64,000 nucleotides of DNA from Sesamum alatum (Eukaryota; Streptophyta; Magnoliopsida; Lamiales; Pedaliaceae), in NCBI GenBank assembly GCA_034509735.1, contig JACGWO010000002.1, forward strand, positions 22,801,636 through 22,865,635, written 5' to 3'. The notes beneath the pieces were generated by a model. It made no database searches. It was not told where the DNA came from and was given only the letters and a program-made list of their open reading frames with translations. Shown here in pieces: positions 36,017 through 46,555 of the stretch (position 1 is the stretch's first letter; the number at the start of each line of letters is the position of its first letter). Made by a program: the position numbers and the translations under genes.

Positions 36017-38043
36017 CTACATTCAAAAATGTAAAGCAGAAAATTAGTAGATTATTATAATATAGAATTCAAGTTAAGACTTGGTCTTTAGTCATTAACC
36101 CCTCCCACTATTTCTTCAAAAAAAAACCCACCACTCTCAAGTAGGGTTTTCGGGAAACCATTTCCTAGTGGGCTCGGAGTCCACAAACGCAATTCTCCAT
36201 GCCCCGCTTTTACGATTCACATGGGAAAGGCTTTGTGGGAGGTATCCAATACCATTCTCATCCAATGAGATCCCCAAGATATTTTGCCTCGCCTCTTCAC
36301 ATGATCCCAAGGACTCCAAGCGAATCATGTTACTTAACGTTAGGCCCGACCCATCAACCAAATGAATATCTCAACTATCGCCCCCCACGACTCGTGAGAC
36401 AGGGAAATAGGAGTATATTCCATTCGTTCATAACAACAGTGCAGCTTTCTTTCATTCCAAACGTGCCACGACTCGTGAGACCACGAATGGGTGAAAGTAG
36501 CTTCCTCACTACATTGCTATGGATGGAAGGCTTGGAATAATCAAACCATTTGATTTTAATTCCATTTTGGGCCTAATATTTACTTGGACCATCCAAGTGA
36601 GAGTTATAGTTTATTAAGACCGAGACCTCATCATTATTAGTACTTTGCATGCTCAAGTTTTAAACATTTAATGTAAATAATGCATTCCAAACACATCATA
36701 CATCAAAGCATTAAAACATTAAACACATGCAAAACAAGCCTAGCACGCCCCTGTTAGGATAATCACAAGCCCGTTCCTAAGTGATCCACTGAGCCCGCAG
36801 TGGATCTATGGTCAATCTAGGGTAAGCCTACACTATTACAACTTTTACATCCCATTATCATTCTAATGGGGCCTTGTAAATCCTTCTTTGTTCTTCTTGA
36901 CCTTCCACCGTGGGCTCCGTCCACCGGACCTTCATCTCCTTGGAAGCTTACATTTAATAAAATAAAGCCTCACAGTCTAATCTACTCTCATTACAACTTA
37001 AAAGAAACCCCAATCATAAGTCGGGGGGAGTACATTAAAAGAGAGGAAGAAAGCCTTATTATTCCAAGGCTAAAAACGATAGAGAGAAGAGAAAAACAAA
37101 GAGGCACGCAGGCCTCACCCAACAAAAATATAAAACCATACATAGGTCAATGGGCTAGTGATCATCCTTATTGTTTATTAAATAAACAACAATAAAGCAC
37201 ATTTATATCAAATATAAACATGCCAACAAATAAATACATCCCATGCATTTATAAATAGATATCCAATATCTAAAACAATAAACATAATAAAATGCAGAAA
37301 ATATCATATTAATAATGCAATTAAAAATATGGATATCAACTATACATCCAATGTACAATTTTTTTTTTTTTTTTGTTTGGAAACCATTTCCAAAATAATC
37401 TAAGGCATAAAAAAAATAATTTTAGAAAATCCAATTTAACCAAAATTAAAATAGGCCAAAATTAATAATTTCAGAAAACTAGCAGAAATCAGGAAAATCC
37501 AATTTTCCGGAAAAACGGCAAAAAACGGCACAAAACAGTGCTGCCGGCCGGCCGTCCCAGACGGCCGTGCGCGCGCGCGCGCGCGCAGGCGCCCCTGCCT
37601 GCGCGCCGCGCGCGCGCACGCTCAGCAGCGCGCGCGGCCGCCCGCGTGCAGCAGCAGGCGCGCGCGCGCACGGGCGGACGCCCGCGCACGCCTGCCGGCC
37701 GCGCGCGCGCGCCCGCGCGCAGGCGCCCCTGCCTGCGCGCGCGGCGCGCGCCTGCTGCCCCTGCCGGGCGGCCGGCACCGTTTTTCACTTTTTTTTTTTT
37801 CTTTTTTTTTTTTTATTTTAAACTTCTGCTATAAAAACTGAAATTAAACATGCATTTACAGAAAAATCCAATTCTCAAAAATGCATGGATATCCATAATT
37901 TCAAAAGCAAAATTAACACATATTTTCTACACATATTATCATGCATTAAAGCCATAAATCATGCTTTCCAAAAGCAATTTAAACATGTTCTTCATGCTTA
38001 ACACATAATAACATGTAATTCCTATAGCCACAGCACCGAACCA
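36017..38043 (-). other. Internal 2: leader, with GC-rich block
   Basis: Same layout as internal 1: palindrome pair (36,386-36,396 and 36,467-36,477), a T-run near 37,360, and a CG-rich block at 37,541-37,780. The block differs from its twin (30,053-30,290) by a few inserted or lost C/G bases, which may be sequencing error in so difficult a tract. Confidence 0.75.
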
Positions 38044-38056
38044 GGCTCTGATACCA
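38044..38056 (-). other. Primer-binding site of internal 2
   Basis: GGCTCTGATACCA on the plus strand; same tRNA-Met site as in internal 1, one base from LTRc. Confidence 0.93.
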
Positions 38057-38057
38057 C

Positions 38058-38624
38058 TGAAAGAATCGGGTACGGCCCGGGAACGCAACGGAAGCGTAAA
38101 AAAACGTTAATTTAAAGCATAAATTTAAACGGGTTCAAAGGGGTGTTCCCTTTGAAGTTCCCGGGCGTTCGGTGTTTGTCAAAGCATAAAATAAAGAGGA
38201 GAAGAACATATGGCTAAAGGAAGTAAACAAAAGATACATGAAAACATAAAGAAAACCAACCTTATGTTCGTTGCACGTAGAACCGGATTGTTTCTAGCGT
38301 TGTTCCCTTTCCGTTTCTCCTTCCGTTCACTTGAGGATCCAAATTAGAATCCCTCTAATTTGTCCACACCACACTATGGAATGTATATCTCTAATCTATT
38401 GCTAGATAGAAGTAGAGAAAAGAAGAAGAAAAAACAATCCAAAACAACACTATTGATTAGTGTTTTTTGGAATGTTTTAGTTCAAACCTTTCCAAAAGGT
38501 ATGAACACAAAAAGGAGAAATTTTCAGAGGTTTTTGGAGAGTTTCTTGATGGAAATTTCGTGCAAGACATAGCATACAAGTTATGTGAATGGTTTTGTGT
38601 AAGTAGAGTTGTTGAATTCAAAAT
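38058..38624 (-). repeat. LTRc, truncated
   Basis: Only about 567 bp of the 2.2-kb LTR. Identity with LTRa stops after GAATTCAAAATT. The sequence switches to GTTTTGTTGATTTCG, which belongs to the 3' part of solo LTR S1 (from about 21,988). The two share only about two bases at the switch. Confidence 0.9.
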
Positions 38625-39720
38625 TTGTTTTGTTGATTTCGTCCTTTTAACCCTATGGTCTCCATGAATTTATTTAGTTATTTCATTCATGAGATACACC
38701 GAATGCCCGGGAGATTCAAGGGTACACCCCTTGAACGTCTATATTTCATTCTTGTTTATAGCATGTTTTAAATTATTGTTATTTTATTATATCGCGCTTC
38801 CGCATTCTCATTACTCCCGGGACGACACGCCTTTGCTAGGCTTTCACGTGGTTCTCAGCGGTCCAAGGCAAATGATGTCTACATGAATTGCCAAGGAAAG
38901 GGGCATTTGGAAGAGGTAGCGCGCACAACTCCTCTCCAATCCAGGAATGTTTGTGGTTGAAGTAAACATGATAACTAATTCTGCTTCATGGGTATTGGAT
39001 ATCGGGTGTGATGCTCACATCTGCAATGATTTGCAGGCACTGCAAAGAAGCAGAAGGCTGACCAAGGATGAGATGATCCTGAGGCTAGGCGATGGCAAGG
39101 TCGTTGTTGCGGAAGCCGTTGGATCAATGGAGTTAGCCATTAGTAGTCATGTTAGGATTGTACTGAACGATTGTTTCTATGTACCTAGCATGATTAAAAA
39201 TATTGTATCTATCCCGGTCCTTGACAAGGAGGGATATTCATTTACCATCAATAAAAACGGGTTTTTCATTATTAAAGATGGTATTTCTCATCTGCTTGGT
39301 ACATTGGTAAATGGTATGTACACACTTCAACAGTCTAATTGGATTGTGACTGCGGACACAAACAAAAACGGGATAATCATGATGACGCACAGATATGGCA
39401 TACGAGGTTAGGTCATATCTCTAAAGATAGGATAAGAAGGTTGGTGAACTCAAAGAGTCTATAAATAGACGATTTGGACAACCTACCGACCTGCGAATCT
39501 TGTCTAAAGGGAAAGATAACCAAGAAACCCTTTGTTGGACAAAGCACGCTAACCAACGGTCTGTTGGATTTGATCCATACGGACGTCTGTGGCCCACTAA
39601 ATACTCAGGCTAAAGGTGGGTACTCATACTTCATAACCTTTACCGATGATCAGTCACGGTATGGTTATGTTTACCTGATGAGTTACAAGTCTGAAGCCTT
39701 TGGAAGGTTTAAGGAATACA
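38624..39720 (+). repeat. Second copy of S1 end and E1 protease/integrase
   Basis: Near-identical to 21,988-23,083. It comprises the last ~220 bp of S1, the knuckle region, the 154-codon protease frame (38,947-39,411), the integrase N-half (39,474-39,720) and the ATACA target site. Only a few differences are visible: one extra T in GGGGCATTTGG, and TTTGG for TTTGT at about 39,477. A duplicate of E1, not an independent insertion. Confidence 0.92.
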
Positions 39721-41934
39721 TAAAAGAATCGGGTACGGCCCGGGAACGCAACGGAAGCGTAAAAACGTTAATTTAAAGCATAAATTTAAACGGGTTCAAA
39801 GGGGTGTTCCCTTTGAAGTTCCCGGGCGTTCGGTGTTTGTCAAAGCATAAAATAAAGAGGAGAAGAACATATGGCTAAAGGAAGTAAACAAAAGATACAT
39901 GAAAACATAAAGAAAACCAACCTTATGTTCGTTGCACGTAGAACCGGATTGTTTCTAGCGTTGTTCCCTTTCCGTTTCTCCTTCCGTTCACTTGAGGATC
40001 CAAATTAGAATCCCTCTAATTTGTCCACACCACACTATGGAATGTATATCTCTAATCTATTGCTAGATAGAAGTAGAGAAAAGAAGAAGAAAAAACAATC
40101 CAAAACAACACTATTGATTAGTGTTTTTTGGAATGTTTTAGTTCAAACCTTTCCAAAAGGTATGAACACAAAAAGGAGAAATTTTCAGAGGTTTTTGGAG
40201 AGTTTCTTGATGGAAATTTCGTGCAAGACATAGCATACAAGTTATGTGAATGGTTTTGTGTAAGTAGAGTTGTTGAATTCAAAATTCAACTTCTCTTGTC
40301 AACTTCCAAAGTAACTTACATACACACACCATTATCTACATAACCATGCACCATTATAGCAAATAAAACCACCCACAAAATCATACAAAGGCTGGTCACA
40401 TGTGCCTCACATGTGGAAGATTTTAATTCTTCCTTCATTTGCTATAAATTGAATTTTTCCATGGACTAGGACTACTAGTCTTAGACTTTTATTTAATCTA
40501 ATTAAATTAAGTCCAAACAAAGTCCATTGGGCATTAATTAATCCAATTAATCTCAATCTAATTGATGCCCATAAGTTTATTTAATCCAATTAAATAAACA
40601 TAAGTCCGAACTCTAATTAATTGATCCAATCAATTAATTAATCGAAACCCGATAAATTAATCCAATTAATTTAAAGGTTCTAAAGTCCAAAAATTAACTA
40701 ATCCAATTAATTAATTCTTGGACCATCCATCAAATGGATTTCCCAATAAATGATCCAATCATTTATTTTTCTCCTTGAATTAATTTAATCCAATTAAATT
40801 AATTCGCTTCTTCTAGAATTAATTCCAAATTAATTCTACCAATTCCATAGTGATTTGTGTGTGACTCTTTAGGTTCACCCTCAGCTAGACTTGGGCTTGT
40901 GTCCAACACAATTGGTTAAATCCAATTTAATTAACTATTTTCCAATTAACCATTAATCGGAAAACGCCCGTCACCATGGGTGGCCGTCTAGCAACGGTCC
41001 ATGGCACTAGAGACTAGGTGAATGTTGGCGTGAACATTTAGGCTCTCGATTACCATACGAGTACGGTCCTTCCATCATCCGTCTCCCGGTCTAAGTCTAG
41101 GGCATGGAATTTGGCGTCGGTTCCCATCCTGGACTAGACAACTATGCTCAATAACTCGAGACGCGTTTGCTCTATTGATCGACGTAGGAAACCATTCCCT
41201 ACTCGACCAATCGCTGTGGCCACAGACTTAAAGAGCTTAAACCGTCTCAGAGCGCATAGGAGACTCGACTGTCATATACTGACAGGTGACGGATCCTATC
41301 TTGGAATCCACCGTCCTCAATACATATTCCGACTGCACTGGATGAGGCTTATGATGAACGTATCCCAGATACGGGCATCTCTTGCCAGACCCTAGATACA
41401 ACCTTCATATGCATGTGACTGCCATGATTCCTCAAGTCCGAGGACTAATCTCGTACTATCGGAGCCGAGAATTCCAGTCATACCGACTAAGCCTCCAAGG
41501 CTTCCATATGACGATTCCCGCGAGTCAGTTCAGTCAGCTAACACCCACGTCAACTAACCCACTAATATTGCATAGACGTCCAACGTCTGTTGCCGATGAA
41601 ACACGGCACTCATCCAATGAATGCAATCCTTAGTGCAAGTCTCTGTAGGACCCTCGATGCCCTGTCTCGAGGTCCTCGACTTGGAACATTCCAGACCAAC
41701 CCTCAGAAGTTGGTTTCACAGCTGCCATCCAATGCGCAGCCCAACTACATGGGTTATACAATTGGTCTGTGGGCATTTGTTGTGACGTTAAAACATCGTT
41801 TAACGTAATCAGTAAGCACAACAAACACATAGTGCCACGGATGAATACTTACTATATTCATCAAGTCAATAAAGATTGCTAAATAGTACCCAAAACCGCC
41901 AATCCAATTGGCTTTCTGGTCACCTATTCTAACA
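39721..41934 (-). repeat. LTRd, with ATACA on both sides
   Basis: 2,214 bp, near-identical to LTRa including its variant start TAAAAG. ATACA precedes (39,716-39,720) and follows (41,935-41,939). On its own this is exactly a solo LTR at the E2 insertion site. Palindrome at 41,214-41,225; hairpin near 40,976-41,006. Confidence 0.92.
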
Positions 41935-42700
41935 ATACAGACTTGAAGTAGAGAACCAAACTGGTTGAAAGATCAAAGCCCTTCGGTCAGACCGAGGTGG
42001 AGAGTATTTGAGTGATGACTTTTACTAATTATCTAAAAGAAAATGGGATTCTCTCTCAGTGGACCCCTCCTGTAACACCACAGCTTAATGATGTCTCTAA
42101 AGGAGGAACCGGACCTTGTTGGACATGGTCCGATCTATGATGAGTTTTACCGAACTCCCCCTTTCCTTCTAGGGATACGCTCTTGAGACGGCGGCCAAAG
42201 TTTTGAACTTGGCGCCATCTAAGAAGATATCCCAGACGCCATATGAGATATGGCATGGCAAGCCTGCCTCCTACAAATACTTGAAAGTGTGGGGTTGCCC
42301 CACATGTGTTAAGAGATTAGTGGGAGATAAACTGGACTCGACGTCTAGTTTATGCAGGTTCATCGGCTATCCGAAAAAAACTGCAGGGTATTATTTCTAT
42401 GATCCCTCCGAGCAAAAGATTTTTGTTTCGCGAAACGAAGTGTTCTTGGAAAAGGGTTTTCCATCGGATAGTCGATGCGATGAGGTACTCCTTGAGGAAT
42501 CAAGTGAGGTACCCCATGAGGCGGCAGTGATATCTGAGCCGGTAGTTTCCAGTGATAATGTTCCAGTCCTCCGTAGGTCAGCCAAAGTACCCCATGCACC
42601 TGATAAGTATGGATTTCTGGGCCTGACCGGTCAATTGGATAATGATCCAAAGACGTACGGAGAAGCAATGTTGGATATCGATTCGGATAAGTGGCTTGAG
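41935..42700 (+). pseudogene. E1 integrase, C-terminal half
   Basis: Resumes the reading cut at 23,083 (RLEVENQTG). Contains the catalytic Glu block (RSDRGGEYLS), then a damaged stretch (about 42,040-42,180) with stops and a frameshift. An open frame follows through the conserved tail (PYEIWHGKPASYKYLKVWGC and YYFYDPSEQKIFVSRNE) and the pre-RT linker. A stop sits at about 41,965. Inactive as it stands. Confidence 0.9.
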
Positions 42701-43560
42701 GCCATGAAATCGAGATGGACTCGATGGATACAAACCAGGTTTGGACCCTAGTAGACCCACGCAAAGGGGTAAAACCCGTAGGGTGTAAATGGATCTACAA
42801 ACGTAAGCTTGGAGCTGACGGGGAGGTTACAACCTTCAAAGCCAGGCTTGTGGCGAAGGGTTACACTCAGCGACCCGGGGTGGACTTTGAGGAAACCTAT
42901 TCGCCCGTAGCAATAGCTAAGTCCATTCGGTACTGCTTGCCATAGCAGCACGGTATGACTATGAAATATGGCAGATGGACGTGAAAACGACCTTCCTCAA
43001 CGGCTTCGTAGAGGAAGAGATCTATATGGATCAACCGGAAGGTTTCACATCTGTTGGAGAAGAGAAGAAGGTCTGCCGTCTCCAAAGGTCCATCTATGGC
43101 CTCAAACAAGCTTCCCGAAGCTGGAACATACGTTTTGGTGAAGTCACACGGGGATATGATTTCATCAAGAACGAGTCCAATCCTTGTGTATACAAGAAGA
43201 TCAGTGGGAGCTCGGTTGCGTTTCTGGTGCTTTACGTGGATGACATCTTGCTCATTGGGAATGATGCTAAGATGTTGGGTACCACTAAAGCTTGGTTGTC
43301 AACACAATTCTCCATGAAGGATATGGGCGAGGCATCCTACATCCTTGGCATCAAGATCTATAGGGATAGATCTAGAAGGATGTTAGGAATGGCCCAGTCC
43401 TCGTATATTGAGAAAGTCTTGAAGTGATTCAAGATGGAAAAATCAAAACGAGGATTCCTTCCTATGAGGCATGGAATTAAGTTGTCCAAGAAGCAGTCTC
43501 CTCAGACTGATGAGGAGCTTAAACGGATGTTGGACATCCCCTATGCTTCAGCCGTAGGCA
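42701..43560 (+). pseudogene. E1 reverse transcriptase
   Basis: RNA-dependent DNA polymerase domain (RVT_2, Copia type). It begins at QVWTLVDPRKG, then KARLVAKGYTQRPGVDFEET, QMDVKTTFLNG (first catalytic Asp), YGLKQASRSWN and the catalytic box LYVDDILLIG at about 43,228-43,257. One-base changes near 42,710 and 42,935 shift the frame; TGA at 43,426 interrupts the end. The segment from about 42,745 to 43,118 is the part missing from all minus-strand elements here. Confidence 0.92.
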
Positions 43561-44200
43561 GCATACAGTATTCTATTCAGTGCACTAGACCTGATGTGGC
43601 TTTCGCTTTAAGCGTGACCAGTCAATATCAGTCGTGTGCCGAGGAGGCACACTGGAGTGCGGTCAAGACTATCCTGAAGTACTTGAAAAGGATTAAGGAT
43701 ATGTTCTTGATCTACGGTAGTGGAGAATTGATACTGGAAGGCTATAGCGACGCTAGCTTCCAGTCGGATGACGATGATGCCAAGTCTCAGTCTGGTTATG
43801 TGTTCAGACTTAATAGTGGCGTGGTTGCTTGGAAGAGTTTCAAGCAGGCTACCACGGTGGACTCCACCATAGAGTCTGAATACATAGCAGCTTCGGAAGC
43901 TGCTAAGGAGGCGGTTTAGATGAAGAGCTACATCCAAGAGTTGGGTGTAATACCTAGCATCGCTGAGCCAGCGGTTATCTTTTGCGATAAAAACGGGGCC
44001 ATAGTGCAAGCAAAGGAATCGAGATCTCATCACCGATCCAAGCATATTCTTAGACGCTACCATCTGCTCAGAGAGATGGTTAGCAAGGGGTGACGTTCGG
44101 ATGGACCGAGTCAGCTCCGCAGAAAACATAGCAGATCCACTTACTAAGCCCGTGTCCCAAGTTGCCGATACTTAGCATCTGGATAAGATGGGTTTGAGGT
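43561..44200 (+). pseudogene. E1 RNase H
   Basis: Ribonuclease H domain of Copia (RNase_HI_RT_Ty1 type), which removes the RNA strand during reverse transcription. Visible blocks are TRPDVAFALSVTSQYQS, EGYSDASFQSD (Asp), STIESEYIAASEAAKEAV (Glu), then a stop at 43,917 where Trp is usual. After that IFCDKNGAIVQA (Asp) and the terminal SKHILRRYHLLREMV follow. Clearly recognisable though interrupted. Confidence 0.92.
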
Positions 44201-44223
44201 CAATGGGTGATTGGCTTTAGGTC

Positions 44224-44234
44224 AAGTGGGAGAT
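44224..44234 (+). other. E1 polypurine tract
   Basis: AAGTGGGAGAT directly before the TG of the 3' LTR; the plus-strand primer site for reverse transcription. The same motif borders every E0-type 3' LTR on the minus strand. Confidence 0.9.
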
Positions 44235-46474
44235 TGTTAGAATAGGTGACCAGAAAGCCAATTGGTTTAGAGATTTGTAACCTATTTGACAACTTGATGT
44301 AAATGTAATATTATTATGTGATGAATAAAATGAGTGTTCGTCACTATTGGTGCCTACTTTATTGCGCTCATTTCACATATGTTAAAACGGTGTTTTACTT
44401 ATATTGCAACAAAGCCCACAGACCACGGTTAACAACTCATGCAGTTGGGCCACGCATTGGATGGTGGTCATGAAACCAACTGATTGAGAGTTGGGTTTGA
44501 AACGTTCCAAGTCGAGGACCTCGAGATAGGGCATCGAGAAACCTATTGAGACTTGCATCAAGAGTCGTGTTCATTGGATGAGTATCGTGTTTCATCGGCG
44601 ACAGACGTGGGATGCCTACACGATCTTGATGGGTTGGTCGACTGGGGTCGAGCCGACTGGACTAACTTCCAGGGATCATCATATGGAAGCCTTGGAGGCT
44701 TGGTCGGTATGATTGGATTTACCCAGTTCCGATAGTACGCTAGTAGTCCACAGACTTGAGGAACCATGGCAGTCACGTACACAAGACGGCTGTATCTTGG
44801 ATCTGGCGAGAGGTGATCATTCTATAAGATGATCATTATAAGCCTTCTCCAGTGCAATCAGAATGTGTAGCGAGGACGGTGGATTCCAAGAAGAGGATCC
44901 GTCCCCTTTCAGTATGTGACAGAGGTATCTCCTATGCACTCGGAGAAATGTTCATGCTGTTTAAAGTTGTGGCCACAGTGGTTGGTCGAACGTGGAATGG
45001 TTTCCTGTGTCGATGCAATGAAGCATACGAAGTCTCGAGTATTAAGCATAGATGCCTAGTCAAGGATGGGAACCGACGCCCAATTCCATACCCTAGACTA
45101 AGGCCAGGAGAAGGTAGATGGGAAGACCGTACCCGTACGGAATCGGCACCTAAATGTTAACGCCAACATTCACCTAGTCTCTAGCGCCATGGACCGTTGC
45201 TAGACGGCCACCCATGGTAACGGGCCCTTGTGGGACACAGGCCTAAGTCTAGCTGAGGGTGAACCTAAAGGGTCACACATAGATCACCGAGAATGTTGAG
45301 AGATTGACTTGGAGTCAATCTCGAAGGATAAATAAGTAATTGGTTTACTTAAGGGATAGTCCATTGGATGGAAGGGCCGATATTGTATCGCGCCCTTGTT
45401 TAATCGGTAAATTGGATTTATTGATTAAATATGAAAAGTCAAGATGTTGAATCTTTTGATTGGATTAAATTACCAACGGGAATAATTTAAAATGGACATT
45501 AAATTGGATTTAATTTTGGGTTCGTCGTAATTGGATTACAATAAAACCCGGTCCGTTAAATTTTGACCCGAGAGGAGAATTAGTTACTATTTTGATATAG
45601 GAAGAAGTTGGACTTCTTCCCATATTGAGCATGGCCGAAAATACTTCCTTGGAGGAAGCAAAATTCAGCCATGTTCCATGCAAGGTGGCGGTTGACTTGT
45701 CTCTTTTGGTAAGAGACAAATCAACTACAATCAAGCCCTTCCCTTTTGGTATGATTTGCATACCTTAAAAGTTGATAGGCTTGATTGAAGAATTAATGGT
45801 GATTGATTGGGATGTATCTAGACATCCTTGGATGTACCTAGACACATTCCAATAATCACATTAATTATGTATATATATGAGTATATACAACACCTTGTGT
45901 ATTATAATCATAATTCATCTTGTCAAGGAAAAGAAAAGACAAAAATTCGGCCTCCTCTCTCCCTTTAACTCTCGGCCACTCTCTCCCTCTTTCACCTTTG
46001 TTCTTCATTTGATCTTGGATCAAAAGGGAGAACAAAGAAGTTTTATGAAGAACACTAATTCATAGTGTTCATCTTCTTAAAACCGATTCCTTTACAAACC
46101 CTTTTTCTTCTAGCAAAGAGAACGTGTGTTTTACTTCCGGTGTGGTATGGATCACCTTTGGAGAATCCATACGTTTGGATTTTGTGAACATTCCGGAGAA
46201 GGAACAACGCAAGTAGCCGCGCATTCGTGAAATCAACAAAGGTAACAATTTTATTACGCTTTGGTAGATTTTCATTTTATCTATGCCCTATGTATTATAT
46301 GCTTCCTTTTAATACATTCTACATCTAACGCTTGGTTGAGCACCCAAGGGTACACCTCTTGAGATCACATTTATTTAAAATTGTTTAAATTTACGTACTT
46401 TTACGCTTTCTCGCTTCCGCTCTCGCTCCCGGGCAAATCCGCTTTCGCTCACGGGCGAATCCGCTTGTCCTTCA
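44235..46474 (+). repeat. E1 3' LTR
   Basis: 2,240 bp. Partner of the LTR at 15,366. It ends TGTCCTTCA and is followed by the TSD TTCAT (46,475-46,479). Palindrome half-conserved as TTGTGGCCACAG (44,967-44,978), hairpin near 45,188-45,218, TATA box 45,870-45,878. It carries a small insertion near the end (a duplicated GCT..CGGGCGAATCCGCT-like unit, about 46,425-46,465). Confidence 0.92.
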
Positions 46475-46555
46475 TTCATCGTATCATATCTAATATGCTA
46501 GTCCGGTACCGCATAAACAGCTTTCATGCGAAGCATTATCGAGCTGACATCATCC
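46475..46555 (-). pseudogene. E0 gag, middle fragment
   Basis: 81 bp of E0 gag between the right TSD of E1 (TTCAT) and the left TSD of E4 (CATCC, 46,551-46,555). It matches the gag segment around 35,670-35,750 (plus text CATATCTAATATGCT). Confidence 0.9.
46551..46555. repeat. E4 target-site duplication, left copy (CATCC)
   Basis: CATCC here and at 62,276-62,280 flank E4. Joining the two sides restores the gag text CATCATCC-A(G)CCGATCAT seen at 35,740-35,757. Confidence 0.92.

Larger units (their letters stand above)
23084..41934 (-). mobile_element. E2/E3 complex: tandem non-autonomous Copia copies plus duplicated flank
   Basis: Minus-strand array in the order LTRa (23,084-25,295), internal 1 (25,296-30,566), LTRb (30,567-32,787), internal 2 (32,788-38,057), truncated LTRc (38,058-38,624), a second copy of E1 flank (38,624-39,720), LTRd (39,721-41,934). 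Internal 1 and 2 differ almost only in homopolymer lengths. The LTRs are also nearly identical, so this is either the youngest insertion in the window or recently duplicated. Unequal crossing-over, or an assembly artefact, could give this order. Confidence 0.88.
15366..46474 (+). mobile_element. E1: near-complete Ty1-copia element with two insertions inside
   Basis: Plus-strand element with paired 2.2-kb LTRs, a tRNA-Met primer-binding site, a long leader, gag, protease, integrase, reverse transcriptase, RNase H and a polypurine tract, in Copia order (integrase before RT). Perfect 5-bp TSDs TTCAT flank it. Without the S1 and E2/E3 insertions and their TSDs it would be about 10.3 kb. Over the first ~215 bp its two LTRs differ at roughly nine positions by eye, so it is not recent. 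Coding is broken by at least three stops and several single-base frameshifts, but all catalytic regions are recognisable. Confidence 0.93.

Noticed and set aside
38360..38667. Two overlapping 66-70-codon frames in LTRc, repeated at 23,384 and 40,021
   Set aside because: LTR sequence; the frame differs in LTRb (30,965) because of single-base indels, so there is no coding constraint.
23084..41934. Possible CRISPR-like or satellite array because of large repeated units
   Set aside because: Repeat units are full LTRs and internal regions with primer sites and polypurine tracts; a plant retrotransposon array explains them fully.
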